Origin: Desulfobacterales bacterium | Lineage (GTDB): Bacteria; Desulfobacterota; Desulfobacteria; Desulfobacterales; JAHDSC01 | DNA: 64,000 nt | Assembly (NCBI GenBank): GCA_018432925.1 | Contig: JAHDSC010000062.1 | Span: forward strand, 1-64,000 | Direction: 5' to 3' | Shown here: positions 36,001 through 47,000 of the stretch, in pieces | How positions within the stretch are numbered: position 1 is the stretch's first letter | Layout: the number at the start of each line of letters is the position of its first letter | The notes under the pieces: model-generated | Seen by the model: only the letters and a program-made list of their open reading frames with translations | Told to the model about the DNA's origin: nothing | Databases searched by the model: none | Translations under genes and position numbers: made by a program

Positions 36001-36658
36001 TAGCGAATACATTATTTAGAAAACTTAGTTAAAAAATCATTAAAACAAATTTTAAAAAGGCGAATCATCCGCGATGTAAGGCTTCCGCAAGTAATCGCTC
36101 GTTACTTTCGGTTACAGGGTCAGCTTTCGCTTTTGAGAATGACGGTGCCATTTCTGAACTGCTTTGTACCAAACTTGGTGGAATGGTTCCTCGGTTCTCC
36201 TTAGATTTTCGAATTACCGGGCATCCTCCCGCTGACCTTGATCCAGATTACGGCATATCCTCCATCTAATTTTTGCATATTTAATCGGGTACTTATTGAA
36301 CTGCCACTGATTGCAAGCAAATCATATGCCATATTTGGCGCCTTGAATCTTTTTCTAATGATTCTGGATGGTTAAGAAATTCATAGATATTCATATTGCC
36401 GAAATAAGGAATTTTTTACATAAGTTATATGTGCTTATATGTATTCATTTACATAGGTTATCCGACCGGATGATGAGTTTATAGAAAAACAGGATACTTG
36501 GAATGAAAAAATCTATTTATGCCCTTCTGAAAGTGCAAAACTTGTTTCGGTAACACCTTGAAGATGGCATTCCTCGCGTTACGAGCCTTCGGCCTTTACC
36601 TCGCTGCGGCTGCATGCAAGAAAAAACGCTGCTATCAAACAACCGATCAACCTCGTTT
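36001..36658. other. Spacer without recognised gene
   Basis: About 660 bases, AT-rich in part. It presumably holds the promoter for the adhesin leader (AT-rich stretch 36,005-36,060 on the minus strand), but no clear -35/-10 pair was found. No open frame with a ribosome-binding site was seen. Confidence 0.35.
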
Positions 36659-37030
36659 TCATTCTTTGTTTCCTCCTTTTTTGAATTTTGAGATCAAATA
36701 GTCTTTTAAAGCAACCGCCTGATTATACCGGATGTCTCGAGCGGAAAAAAGGAGGGTAAGTCGTCCTTTTGCCGCAAGCTCAAAAAACTGATCGGCTACA
36801 TGCGGTTTCCCGTCGAGTTCGGAAAAATAATGCTCTTTGAACGTTACCCACCGGGATGGATCATGACCGAACCATTTTCTCAGGGCGGAACTCGGCGCCG
36901 CATCCTTTATCCAAAAATCCGCCCGCAGTTTCTCTTTTGTCATTCCCCGGGGCCATATCCGGTCGACAAGGATGCGAATCCCGTCTTCCTTTTCGTGCGC
37001 ATCATACACTCGTTTCGTTTGAATTTTCAT
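36659..37030 (-). CDS. DUF488 (YeaO-like) family protein
   Basis: A 123-residue protein matching the DUF488 pattern throughout: KRVYDAHEKEDGIRILVDRIWPRGMTKE, then DFWIKDAAPSSALRKWFGHDPSRW, then LTLLFSARDIRYNQAVAL. The biochemical role of this widespread cytoplasmic family is not settled. It sits about 105 bases downstream of the flavoprotein gene on the same strand and could share its transcript. Confidence 0.85.
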   Translation of the reverse strand: MKIQTKRVYDAHEKEDGIRILVDRIWPRGMTKEKLRADFWIKDAAPSSALRKWFGHDPSRWVTFKEHYFSELDGKPHVADQFFELAAKGRLTLLFSARDIRYNQAVALKDYLISKFKKGGNKE

Positions 37031-37134
37031 GCAATCCCTAAAACATTTTCGCTTTTCTTATCTTATCCGTGGATTTGGCGTCCGATACGATAGCGCTCTT
37101 GGCGCCTCGGCAACGTTTTTGCTCCGATCCGATC

Positions 37135-38313
37135 CTATGTGAAACCGTTTTCCTTGTGCTTCTGCGCGATCGCGCCGGCCAGCCGATCCAGGGCACCGAA
37201 ATCGGCCTCGGAAGGAACCCCCTTGCACAGAACAGGCGCCAGTACTTCCACTTTCAAATTGGGAACCATTCCCGCGAGTATTTCCACAGTCTTTCCCCCC
37301 CATCCGTAGGATCCGATGATGGAAAGAAACTTGGCCTTGGGCCTCAGGGCATTGGCCAGAAACGTTGCATAAGCGGCCAGGGGATGCGGCCCTGCCAGGA
37401 CCGTCGGCGTGCCTACGACAACGGTCGCCGCATCGACCAGCGCCATGGCAAGTTTTCCGATATCGGTGACCGCCAGGTTGAACCGTTCGACACGAACCCC
37501 GTTCCCGACAATGGCGGCGGTCAGATGATCAACCATTTGCATGGTGCTGCCGTGCATGGACACAAAGGGTAAAACAACCAGATTGTGAGGATCGCCGGCT
37601 ACCCAATCCCGGTAGGCATCCATAATCCAGGCCGGTTGATCGTAAATCTGACCGTGACTGGGTGCGATCATTTGAATGTCATACCCCTTAAGCTTCTGTA
37701 TATTCTTTTCAATGATGCTGCGAAAAGGCATCATGATCTCCGCGAAGTACCGTTTTGCGGCTTCGTAAACCCGGCCCGGATCGTTTACGAAAAGATCGGA
37801 GGTCGCGATATGAGAACCAAAAAAATCGCAACTGAACAGAATTTTCTCTTCTTCCAGATAGGTCACCATTGTTTCCGGCCAGTGTACCCAGGGGGTATAA
37901 ATGAACTGGAGGGTCTTGCCTCCGAGAGACAATGTCTCGCCGTCTTCAACGGTGACAAACCTGGTTTCGGGGATTCTCAGATGATCGATGAGCAGCCCTT
38001 TGGCTTTGGGGCTCACCACCACTTTCGCTTCCGGAAAGCGCTCCAGCACGCGGGGGATGGATCCGGAATGATCCTGCTCCGCATGGTGAGAAACGATAAA
38101 GTCAATTTTGGGAACCTCGGACAGTTCCGCCATCCAGTTTTCGGCCATGGGCGGATCGACCGTATCCAGCAAAGCGGTCTTCTCGGTCCCTTCAATCAGG
38201 TATGCATTATAGCTTGTACCGTCCGGAAGCGGAATGAGTGAGTCAAAAAGACGTCTGTCCCAGTCGACGGCACCCAGCCAGAAAATCTTTTCCCTTATTT
38301 TTCTCTTTTTCAT
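37135..38313 (-). CDS. FprA-type flavo-diiron protein
   Basis: A 392-residue A-type flavoprotein that reduces oxygen (to water) or nitric oxide in anaerobes. The N-terminal metallo-beta-lactamase-like domain keeps the di-iron ligands: H77xE79xD81H82, the later VHWPETM and CDFFGSH segments, and PSHGQIY. The C-terminal flavodoxin domain (about 250-392) should bind FMN. It lacks rubredoxin or flavin-reductase extensions, so electrons must come from a separate rubredoxin or reductase. GGAGGTATTACC precedes ATG 38313. It fits the oxygen-defence theme with catalase and thioredoxin. Confidence 0.93.
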   Translation of the reverse strand: MKKRKIREKIFWLGAVDWDRRLFDSLIPLPDGTSYNAYLIEGTEKTALLDTVDPPMAENWMAELSEVPKIDFIVSHHAEQDHSGSIPRVLERFPEAKVVVSPKAKGLLIDHLRIPETRFVTVEDGETLSLGGKTLQFIYTPWVHWPETMVTYLEEEKILFSCDFFGSHIATSDLFVNDPGRVYEAAKRYFAEIMMPFRSIIEKNIQKLKGYDIQMIAPSHGQIYDQPAWIMDAYRDWVAGDPHNLVVLPFVSMHGSTMQMVDHLTAAIVGNGVRVERFNLAVTDIGKLAMALVDAATVVVGTPTVLAGPHPLAAYATFLANALRPKAKFLSIIGSYGWGGKTVEILAGMVPNLKVEVLAPVLCKGVPSEADFGALDRLAGAIAQKHKENGFT

Positions 38314-38632
38314 GGTAATACCTCCATTTTTTGTGAGTAAAACGTTTTTTGGGGACTCCTGCGATTGAAACTGTTTTATTCTTGCCGGTCTTCAAGCGCA
38401 CGGTTCCTTGTCATAAATCAAGGCGAGATTCGTTTGCTGCCGTGCATGAAGCTGCGTTTTTTTAGAATCGATTTGGAAATTTTCCAGAGGATCCGGGATT
38501 CAACCGGAACGAAAAATTTTTCCGAAGAAGCCCATGAAGTATTCCGAAGATGAAAAGACGCGCCCCGGCACGAATATCGGAGTCGGGGGATTTACCCTCT
38601 CATCCGACAAAACCATCCCGGCGTTTGCGGTT
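38314..38632. other. Spacer between flavoprotein and methyltransferase
   Basis: About 320 bases. It probably holds the promoter of the flavoprotein gene on the minus strand. No box pair, hairpin or credible small gene was recognised. Confidence 0.3.
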
Positions 38633-39694
38633 TTATACCCTGATTTTCCAGCAGCGGTGGATGGTTTTTCGTTTGCTGCGGTAGTCTTCGGGGATGGTGG
38701 CGGCGGTGATTTCAGCCGCCTCGGAAACGCCGAGCTTGTCCAGGCGTGGAATAAACCCCTGGTGATTGGTGGAAAAAAAAACGGTGGCGCCTTTGCGCAT
38801 CAGCGCCATGACGGCGGTTAAAAGGGCCGGATGATCCCGCAGGATGTCGAAATCCGAATCCCGATCCCGGGTAGTGGAATACGACGGAGGGTCCACGACC
38901 GCAAGGTCGAACCGCTGATGACGAGCTCCGGCGCGCTTTAAAAAATCGAACGTATGCGCATGGACCAGGGTATTGTCCGCCCTGGAAATCCCATTGAGAT
39001 CGAAATTCCGGCGGGCCCAGTTGACCGCGGTTTCCGCCCGGTCAACCGAAACGGTGGTACGGGCGCCGCCTTTGGCCGCATAGCAGGTGAAGGTCCCGGT
39101 ATAGCAGTAGAGGTTGAGAAAATCCTTCCCCGCCGCCGCTTCCCGTACCATCTGACGCGTGTTGCGATGATCGGAGAAAAGACCGGTATCCACATAGTCA
39201 TAGGGGTTTACGTAGAAGCGAAGGTCCCGTTCCGCCACAATGATCTTTCGATCGGTAAAATCCAGTCGCCGATATCGCCTGCCGCCTTGAAATCCGGCAC
39301 GCCTTTCCTTGAGATGCAATTTTTCGGGAGGGACCTCCAAGACCCCGGCAACCGCCGCCCCCATAATGGGGAGCCACTCGGAGGTGGACTGGTTGCGCGT
39401 GTACTCCCCGATCACCAGATGACCGGCATACCAATCCACAACCGCCCGTATTTCAGGAATGTCCCAGTCATACAGTCTGAAAACCTCGATGTTTTGCCGG
39501 GCAAAACGCCTGCGAAGCTGGCGATAACGCTTCATCACCTTGTTAGCCAGCATTTCGGCCTGGCGGCGGTATTTGTCCGCCCTTGCAGTATTCATCATTT
39601 CCATCGGTTCGCTGCGAATCATCATTTTCCTCATCACCGGAACCGATCGGTCGCCGCATAGGGCGACATCGATGACGGCCCGCCTTTTTTCCAA
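38633..39694 (-). CDS. RlmK-like class I SAM-dependent methyltransferase
   Basis: Up to 353 residues. The sequence follows the C-terminal (RlmK) half of the E. coli fusion enzyme RlmKL, which makes m7G2069 in 23S rRNA: EMLANKVMKRYRQLRRRFARQNIEVFRLYDWDIPE, then VDTGLFSDHRNTR, the SAM motif FLNLYCYTGTFTCYAAKGGA, and the catalytic-type motif VVDPPSYS. It lacks the THUMP and RlmL half, so this is a stand-alone RlmK-type enzyme. The start is uncertain: ATG 39694, or ATG 39634 or 39625; the latter has AGGAAA in front. The homology begins near residue 37 of the long form. Confidence 0.82.
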   Translation of the reverse strand: MEKRRAVIDVALCGDRSVPVMRKMMIRSEPMEMMNTARADKYRRQAEMLANKVMKRYRQLRRRFARQNIEVFRLYDWDIPEIRAVVDWYAGHLVIGEYTRNQSTSEWLPIMGAAVAGVLEVPPEKLHLKERRAGFQGGRRYRRLDFTDRKIIVAERDLRFYVNPYDYVDTGLFSDHRNTRQMVREAAAGKDFLNLYCYTGTFTCYAAKGGARTTVSVDRAETAVNWARRNFDLNGISRADNTLVHAHTFDFLKRAGARHQRFDLAVVDPPSYSTTRDRDSDFDILRDHPALLTAVMALMRKGATVFFSTNHQGFIPRLDKLGVSEAAEITAATIPEDYRSKRKTIHRCWKIRV

Positions 39695-39832
39695 AAACGC
39701 CGTGGCTGTCCCCGGGTCCAGATTGTACCGAAACGGGTTCTGTCAGCCCCTGCTTGCCGGCGCAAATCCATACGCCATGGAAACATTCTTCCGGTCGGTT
39801 CCCCTCGGCTCCTGCAAATGATATCGATCATC

Positions 39833-42451
39833 TCATTTCGGCGGCATAACGATTCCGTCGTTTTTCTTCTTCAACCTCCGAATCCGATTTCTCCCATGCG
39901 GGGAATCATCGGATCGTTTGTTTAACTTCCAAATCAGATGCTTTGACATATCAACCGGAACGGGTTCCGCCTTCCATATGTCCCGACAGTATTCCCGTAC
40001 AGCGCGATCGGACGAGAATTTTCCCATTCGGGCCGTGTTCAGGATCGACATCCTGGTCCAACGATCCTGGTCCCGGTACGCCGTTTCGACCTTGGCCTGG
40101 CAGTCGATGTATGACTGAAAATCCGCCAAGACCATGTACTCGTCCCGTTCCATCAGTGCATCCAAAAGGGGCTGGAAACGTTTGAGATTTCCCCGCGAAA
40201 ACAGTCCGCTTCGAATGCTTTCAATGACTCCTCGCAGTCGCGGATTTGAGTCGTAGAAATCAGAGGGTCTGTACCCGCGTGATTTCATCTCCCGCACTTC
40301 CGCCGTGGTGAGCCCGAATAGAAAAAAATTTTCTTCCCCGACTTCCTTTCTGATCTCGACGTTCGCACCGTCCAGCGTACCGATCGTAAGGGCACCGTTC
40401 ATGGCGAATTTCATGTTTCCCGTCCCGGAGGCTTCTTTTCCCGCCGTTGAAATCTGCTCCGACAGGTCCGCCGCCGGATATATTTTCTGCGCATTCGTAA
40501 CATTGAAATCGGGGAAAAAGATCACTTTTAGTCGGCCACGTACATCCGGGTCGTTATTGATCACCTCCGCCACGGAGGTAATCAGCTTGATGATCAGTTT
40601 TGCCATGAAATACCCGGGTGCAGCCTTCCCTCCGAAAATGAATGTCCGGGGGAGGATATCCATCCCCGGGTTCGCCTGGATGCGTCGATAGAGATCGATG
40701 ATGTGAAAGAGATGGAGGTGTTGCCGTTTATACTCATGAAAACGCTTCACCTGTATATCGAAGAGGCTGTCCGGGTTTACATTGATCCCGGTCTTCCTCT
40801 CGATACGCAAAGCAAGCCTTTTCTTGTTTTCACGCTTCACCCGACGCCACTCGGATAGAAACTCAGGATCATTCGCAAAGCCCTCGATTCCGCGGAGCTC
40901 ATCCAGGTTCTTGATCCACCCATCACCGATTTTCCGCGTAATCAGGTCCGTCAGACCCGGATTGCTCAGAACGATCCAGCGACGCGGCGTGACGCCATTG
41001 GTCTTGTTGCTGAACCGGTCCGGGTGGATCTCGTAGAAATCCCGCAGAACCGTATCTTTCAGAAGCTCGGTGTGTAATTGCGCAACACCGTTCACCGCAT
41101 GACTTCCCATACACGCCAGGTGCGCCATCCGAATCGAACGCTCTCCGGTTTCGTCAATCAGGGAAAGCCTTGCAACCCGTTCTTCATCGCCGGGATACCT
41201 TTTTCTCAATTTGTCGAGAAACCTTCGGTTGATCTCGAACAGGATCTCGAGATGCCGCGGAAGGAGCAGTTCAAACAACCGGAGAGGCCATTTCTCCAAA
41301 GCTTCCGGTAAAAGCGTGTGGTTTGTGTAACTGAAAGTGTTCCTGGTAATGTGCCATGCCTTTTCCCACTCCATCCGGTGGTCATCCACCAACAGACGCA
41401 TGAGCTCGGCGATCGCGATGGAAGGATGGGTGTCGTTGAGTTGGACGGCATAGGTCTCGTGAAATGAGTCAAGGCTTTTCCCTCTGACAAGGTGGATCCG
41501 GATCATATCCTGGAGTGAACAGGAGACAAAGAAATACTGCTGTTCCAGTCGAAGTCGCTTGCCGGGAAGTTGCTCATCGTTCGGGTAAAGCACCTTGGTC
41601 ACGTTCTCGGATACGATTTTTTCCTCAACCGCACGGTAATAATCCCCGTGGTTGAAAGCCTGGAGATCGAAAGACTCCGTCGCTTCCGCCTTCCAGAGAC
41701 GAAGGGTGTTGCAGGAATTGACCCGGTAACCCAGCACCGGCGTATCATAGGCGATCCCCCTGACAATATGATGCGGAATCCAGCGAACGCGATAACGTCC
41801 TTGATCGTCGAAATCGGATTCGGTGCGGCCGCCGATTTTGACATCACAAAGGATTTCCGGACGAACGATTTCCCAGGGATTGCCGAACCGGAGCCACTTA
41901 TCCGTCCGTTCCACCTGCCATCCGTCGCGCAGCTCCTGTTCAAAAATGCCGAACTCATATCGTATCCCGTATCCCATGCCGGGGATTTCCAGGGTGGCCA
42001 AGGAATCGAGATAACATGCCGCAAGCCGACCGAGCCCCCCGTTGCCGAGCCCCGGTTCGGCTTCCATTTCAAGCAGTTCCTCCATATCGAAACCGGCGAT
42101 CTTCAGGGCATCGCATACTTCATCGTAGATACCGAGGTTGATCAAATTGTTGCCGAGCTGGGGACCCATGAGAAATTCAGCCGAAAGGTAGCAGACAATC
42201 CTGAAATCTTTATCCAGGTATGCGTGAAGTGCATGCGCGGCTCGAAACATCATTCGGTCCCGCACGGTATAGGCAAAGGCCATGTACCGATCATTCATCG
42301 TGGCGATCGAAGGCATGCCTCTTCCCTGCACGCAGATAAGATTTTCCACGTAGGCGCGCCACATCTCTTTCGGCGATAGTCCGCCCCGAACATCTCGGAG
42401 TTCCGTTTTATCATCGGCAGCGTGCGCTTTGTGAGCAGGTTTTCTACCCAT
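39833..42451 (-). CDS. glgP: Glycogen/maltodextrin phosphorylase
   Basis: An 872-residue GT35 phosphorylase that releases glucose-1-phosphate from alpha-1,4-glucans. Diagnostic stretches are CYLSAEFLMGPQLGNNL, EPGLGNGGLGRLAACYLDSLATL, the KRFHEYKRQ region and the PLP-binding EASGTGNMKFAMNGALTIGTLDGANVE with its Schiff-base Lys. ATG 42451 is chosen over a GTG 12 bases upstream because GGAGG lies 6 bases before it. No other glycogen gene lies in the window. A promoter candidate sits about 150 bases upstream. Confidence 0.96.
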   Translation of the reverse strand: MGRKPAHKAHAADDKTELRDVRGGLSPKEMWRAYVENLICVQGRGMPSIATMNDRYMAFAYTVRDRMMFRAAHALHAYLDKDFRIVCYLSAEFLMGPQLGNNLINLGIYDEVCDALKIAGFDMEELLEMEAEPGLGNGGLGRLAACYLDSLATLEIPGMGYGIRYEFGIFEQELRDGWQVERTDKWLRFGNPWEIVRPEILCDVKIGGRTESDFDDQGRYRVRWIPHHIVRGIAYDTPVLGYRVNSCNTLRLWKAEATESFDLQAFNHGDYYRAVEEKIVSENVTKVLYPNDEQLPGKRLRLEQQYFFVSCSLQDMIRIHLVRGKSLDSFHETYAVQLNDTHPSIAIAELMRLLVDDHRMEWEKAWHITRNTFSYTNHTLLPEALEKWPLRLFELLLPRHLEILFEINRRFLDKLRKRYPGDEERVARLSLIDETGERSIRMAHLACMGSHAVNGVAQLHTELLKDTVLRDFYEIHPDRFSNKTNGVTPRRWIVLSNPGLTDLITRKIGDGWIKNLDELRGIEGFANDPEFLSEWRRVKRENKKRLALRIERKTGINVNPDSLFDIQVKRFHEYKRQHLHLFHIIDLYRRIQANPGMDILPRTFIFGGKAAPGYFMAKLIIKLITSVAEVINNDPDVRGRLKVIFFPDFNVTNAQKIYPAADLSEQISTAGKEASGTGNMKFAMNGALTIGTLDGANVEIRKEVGEENFFLFGLTTAEVREMKSRGYRPSDFYDSNPRLRGVIESIRSGLFSRGNLKRFQPLLDALMERDEYMVLADFQSYIDCQAKVETAYRDQDRWTRMSILNTARMGKFSSDRAVREYCRDIWKAEPVPVDMSKHLIWKLNKRSDDSPHGRNRIRRLKKKNDGIVMPPK

Positions 42452-42603
42452 GCCAACCTCCACTCGTCATGAAAAAAAGTTTGAGTCATGATATCCACCG
42501 GATATCTTCCATGAAAGGCAGAAAAAGCATTCCGTCAAGGAATGTGATGAGGATGTGATCGAAAAACAGGGAACGCACCCAGGCGGAAATGATTGTAGAA
42601 TGC

Positions 42604-42630
42604 ATTATAGCATTGTTTCCATCGATTCAA
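42604..42630 (-). promoter_or_regulatory. Extended -10 promoter candidate for glgP
   Basis: On the minus strand TATAAT (42609-42604) is preceded by TGC, giving an extended -10 (TGnTATAAT). The -35 is weak (TTGAAT at 42630-42625, 15-base spacing, or TTTTGA shifted two bases, 17-base spacing). The spacer 42452-42804 between glgP and the efflux operon holds nothing else recognised. The efflux operon's own promoter was not found. Confidence 0.55.
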
Positions 42631-42804
42631 AAATGTTTTTAACCCGCCTTCTTACAAATGTCCCGGCCGACTTGAAATCGAGCAACCTGTCGAATCCATT
42701 CTGATAATCTGACCTGTACGAAAAAATTCTTGCAGCCTTTGAGAAAGACGGATACGATAATTTCATTCATACGGCGCAACGCCTGAGAAAAGGGAGACTT
42801 GCCG

Positions 42805-44022
42805 ATGGGTCCGAACGGCAAAATGGATCCTTTACGATTCGCTCGATCTCGGATTGCCCCCATCATCGCAGTGGTGGCCTTACTCACCCCGGCATGCCGA
42901 AGCGAAAAGGGTGCATCGACGCCGTCATTGCCGGCTGTCTCGGTCATGGAAATCGTCCAGCGGGATGTGCCGGTTTTCTTCGAGTATGTTGCGCAAACAC
43001 AGAGTTCCCATCTCGTAAACATTCAGGCACGGGTAAGCGGATTCCTCGACAAGCGTATGTACACCGAGGGCGCCCTGGTCAAGGAGGGCCAGGTACTTTT
43101 TCAGATCGATGCCAAACCGTTCCAGGTCCAGCTTGATCAGGCAAAAGCCGCCCTTGCCAGGCAGGAGGCCGCCCTTGAAACAGCCCGCCGGAATCTTGCC
43201 CGCACCAAACCCCTTACGGAACGAAACGCCCTTTCCCGGAAGGACCTTGACGATGCGACCGGCAGGTACCAGTCCGCCGCCGCCGCGGTGGAACAGGCCA
43301 AGGCACAGGTCGAAACGGCAAGGCTCAAACTTTCCTATACGACGATCCGGTCTCCGGTCACCGGTGTCAGCAGCTCGGCCCGCCAGGCAGACGGCACCTA
43401 TATCAACCCCCAGAACAGCCTCCTTACGACCGTCGCGGTTCTCTCTCCGATTTGGGTAAATTTCAGCCTGTCCGAGAACGATATGCAAAAGTACCGGAAT
43501 CAAATCGCCAGGGGGCGGTTGCGTCCGCTCAAAAACAATGAATATGAGGTTGAAATCATCCTTGTGGACGGTTCAGTCTATCCTCATACGGGCCGGATGA
43601 CGTTCGCCGATCCGTCCTATAATCCCCAGACCGGAACGTTCCTCGTCCGGGCAAGTGTGGATAATCCGGACGGAGTATTGCACCCGAACCAGTTCGTCCG
43701 GGCGCGCCTGAAAGGCGCAATTCGACCCGGGGCGATTCTGGTGCCCCAACGCGCGGTGCAACAGGGCTCGAAAGGCCACTTTGTCTGGGTAGTGGGAAAG
43801 GAAGGAAAAGTCGAGTTACGACCCGTAACGGTTGGGGAATGGCATGGAGACGATTGGTTCATATTCGAAGGCCTGAAAAGTGGCGAGCAGGTTGTGGTTG
43901 ACGGGGGTCTCATGCTCAGTCCAGGCGCAACCGTCTCTACCGAACCATATGGTGTCGATCATGCATCAGGAACAGCCGACCCGATCGAATTGAAAACCGA
44001 TGCGGCAAAGGGTTACAAATAA
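42805..44022 (+). CDS. RND efflux periplasmic adaptor lipoprotein (AcrA/MexA type)
   Basis: A 405-residue membrane-fusion protein joining the RND pump to the outer-membrane channel. The signal peptide ends in LLTPAC, with a possible lipid-modified Cys31. A biotinyl-lipoyl-like half motif lies in VNIQARVSGFLDKRMYTEGALVKEGQVLFQID. The hairpin coiled coil (about 105-175, many Ala/Glu/Arg) is followed by the second lipoyl half TTIRSPVTGV, the beta-barrel domain, and the membrane-proximal VPQRAVQQG...VVDGGLMLSPGATV. ATG 42805 has AGGGAG eight bases upstream; TTG 42799 is the alternative. It is the first gene of the three-gene operon, 14 bases before the pump. Confidence 0.93.
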   Translation: MGPNGKMDPLRFARSRIAPIIAVVALLTPACRSEKGASTPSLPAVSVMEIVQRDVPVFFEYVAQTQSSHLVNIQARVSGFLDKRMYTEGALVKEGQVLFQIDAKPFQVQLDQAKAALARQEAALETARRNLARTKPLTERNALSRKDLDDATGRYQSAAAAVEQAKAQVETARLKLSYTTIRSPVTGVSSSARQADGTYINPQNSLLTTVAVLSPIWVNFSLSENDMQKYRNQIARGRLRPLKNNEYEVEIILVDGSVYPHTGRMTFADPSYNPQTGTFLVRASVDNPDGVLHPNQFVRARLKGAIRPGAILVPQRAVQQGSKGHFVWVVGKEGKVELRPVTVGEWHGDDWFIFEGLKSGEQVVVDGGLMLSPGATVSTEPYGVDHASGTADPIELKTDAAKGYK

Positions 44023-44036
44023 AGGAGACATGATCC

Positions 44037-47000
44037 GTGTTCTCCAGGTTTTTTATTGATCGACCGATCTTCGCCACCGTTATTTCGATCCTCATCTGCC
44101 TTGCGGGAATCGTCTCCATGACCGCTCTGCCGGTCGAACAGTATCCGACGATTACACCCGTGCAGGTTACGGTATCGGCGGTATATCCCGGTGCCGATTC
44201 CCAGACCCTTGCCGATTCCGTTGCAGCGCCGATCGAAGCACAGATCAACGGCGTGGACAACATGCTCTATATGACTTCGACGAGTTCCTCGAACGGACAA
44301 TTGATGCTCACCGTCTATTTTACGCTGGATACCGATCCGGACATCGCACAGATGCAGGTCCAGAACCGTGTCAATCTCTCCCAGCCTCAGTTGCCCGAAG
44401 CCGTGGTTCAACAGGGTGTTTCCGTACAGAAAAAGGCCTCGTCCATCATGATGCTGATCGGGATCTTTGCGGAGGCGGAGCGATACAGCAGTGAATATAT
44501 TGCGAATTACGCAAATGTCTATGTCCTTGATGCAATCAAGCGGGTGCCGGGTGCCGGCCAGGCCCAAATCATGGGGATCGCCGATCAGGCAATGCGCATC
44601 TGGATGGACCCGGACCGGATGGCTTCTCTGGGAATCACCACCAGCGACATTCAGCAGGCCGTTCGAAGTCAAAATGCCATGTACGGAACCGGGCAGATCG
44701 GGCAGGAGCCAACGTCCGGACCCGTAGAGTTGACGATTCCGGTGGTCCCGCAGAGGCCGTTTACCGAACCGTCGCAGTACGAAAATATCATTTTGCGATC
44801 GAACCCCGACGGCAGCGGGATTGTTCGATTAAAGGATGTGGCGCGTGCCGATGTGGGTCTGAAACAATATGTGACCGAAAGCAAGTTGAACGGCAGTCCC
44901 GCGACCTTTATTGCGGTTTACCAGCAGCCGGGGGCAAATGGACTCGATGTATCGAAGGCCGTACGCAAGACTCTTGAAGAGATGAAGCCCTATTTTCCCA
45001 GCGGCCTGGACTACATGATCTCCCTCGACACCAATGACTTCGTACGGCTATCGATCAAAGAGGTGGTTCACACTTTGTTTGAGGCGATCCTGCTCGTCAT
45101 ATTGGTTGTCTACATCTTTCTTCAAAGCTTCCGCACCACCATCATCTGCTCCGTTGCCGTCGTGGTCGCCCTCGTCAGCACATTTACGGGGATGCTTGCG
45201 TTGGGTTTTTCCATCAACCTTCTCACCCTCTTCGGTCTGGTTCTTGCGATCGGAATGGTGGTGGACGACGCTATCGTTGTGGTTGAAAATGTTGAACGCA
45301 ACATGGTCCGATTTCATCTGGTTCCAAAAGATGCCACGATCCGGGCCATGGGGGAGATCTCCGGTTCCCTCGTCGCGGTCGTGCTGGTGATGGCTTCGGT
45401 TTTCATCCCCGCCGCATTTCTGCCCGGCACCACGGGCCAGCTTTACAAACAGTTTGCGATCACCATCGTTATTTCGGTAGCGGTCTCCGGATTCGTGGCC
45501 CTTACCCTTACACCCGCCATGTGCGGGGTTTTTCTGAAACACGCCACGGCTCCCACGCACGGAATTTTCGCCTGGTTCAATCGTCAGGTCGATGCCGTCA
45601 CCCGTGGCTTTGGTCACGCCGTAACGTTCGTCATCAAACGGATGATAATCGCCTTCCTCGTCCTGGCCGTCCTTGCCTGGGCGATCATCCATCTCTTCCG
45701 CGTCATTCCGGCAAGCTTTGTTCCCAACGAGGATCAAGGATATGTCATGGCAGCGATCATCATGCCGGACGGCGCAAGTCTCAACCGCACCGGGGTTGTT
45801 TCCGATCGTGTGGAAGGTTTCTTCAAAAACATTCCCGGCGTTGAAACCCGCACCCAGATCACGGGCTACAGTCTGCTCGACAGCGGATACAAAACGAATG
45901 CGGGGACATTTTTCGTGACGCTCAAACCCTTTGAGGAGCGCTATTCCTCGGGAAAAAAGGCACGAACGGAAAACGCCCGGGCTGTGTTGGCCGAACTGAA
46001 CAAGGAGGCAAGGGGGATACGGGAAAGTCTGGTGATTCCCATGGCGCCGCCTCCGATCCCGGGGATCGGAACAACCGGCGGTTTTGAATTCTGGATCCAG
46101 GATACCGAGGCGGGTAAACCTGCCGGATTGGAGGAGATTACCCGTCAATTCCTCCGCAAGGCTCGCCTGCGTCCGGAACTTGCCGGTTTGAATACCACGT
46201 TCCGGGCAACCACCCAGCAGTTGAGCGCGGAAGTGAACCGCGAAAAGGCCGATCTTCTCGGCGTATCGGTTCAGGATATCTACAGCACCATTCAGGCGCA
46301 GTTCGGGTCTCTCACGGTCAGCCAGTTTAACGAATTCAGCAGAGTCTGGTGGGTGATTCTACAGTCCGAACCGAAATACCGTCAAGACCCCGGGGATCCG
46401 GCGCGCCTGTACACGAGATCGAACCGGGGCGAAATGGTCCCTCTCTCCGCTCTTGTCACCACCCGATGGGTGACGGGACCGGATCTTCTCCCGCATTTCA
46501 ATGGCTTCCCCGCCGCCAAGATAAACGGGAACGCCGCTTTCGGATACAGCTCCGGCCAGGCGATTACGGCCATGGAAGAAGTTGCGAAGGAAGTTCTTCC
46601 GAAAGGTTACACCTATGCGTGGTCCGGACTCGCCTTCGAGGAAAAAATATCCGGAGGAACCTCCATGTCGGCGTTCGTATTCGGCCTCATCATCGTCTTT
46701 CTCGTGCTTGCCGCGCAATATGAATCATGGACCCTGCCGGGTTCCGTGATGATGGCGGTTCCCTTCGGAGTTCTGGGCGCCCTGACGGCCAACTGGCTGC
46801 GGGGTCTCGAAAACGACGTCTACTTCCAGATCGGTCTTCTCGTTCTGATCGGTCTGGGAGCAAAAAACGCGATTCTGAGGGTTTCCTTCGCCGTTGAACT
46901 GCGCAGAGAGGGCAAGTCGATCATGGATGCCACGATCGAGGCGGGCGAACAAAGGTTGCGACCGATCCTCATGACCTCCCTTGCTTTCGCCTTCGGCGTA

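Noticed and set aside
45048-46148. A 366-codon minus-strand frame
   Set aside because: Antisense to the RND pump gene; charged low-complexity sequence without motifs.
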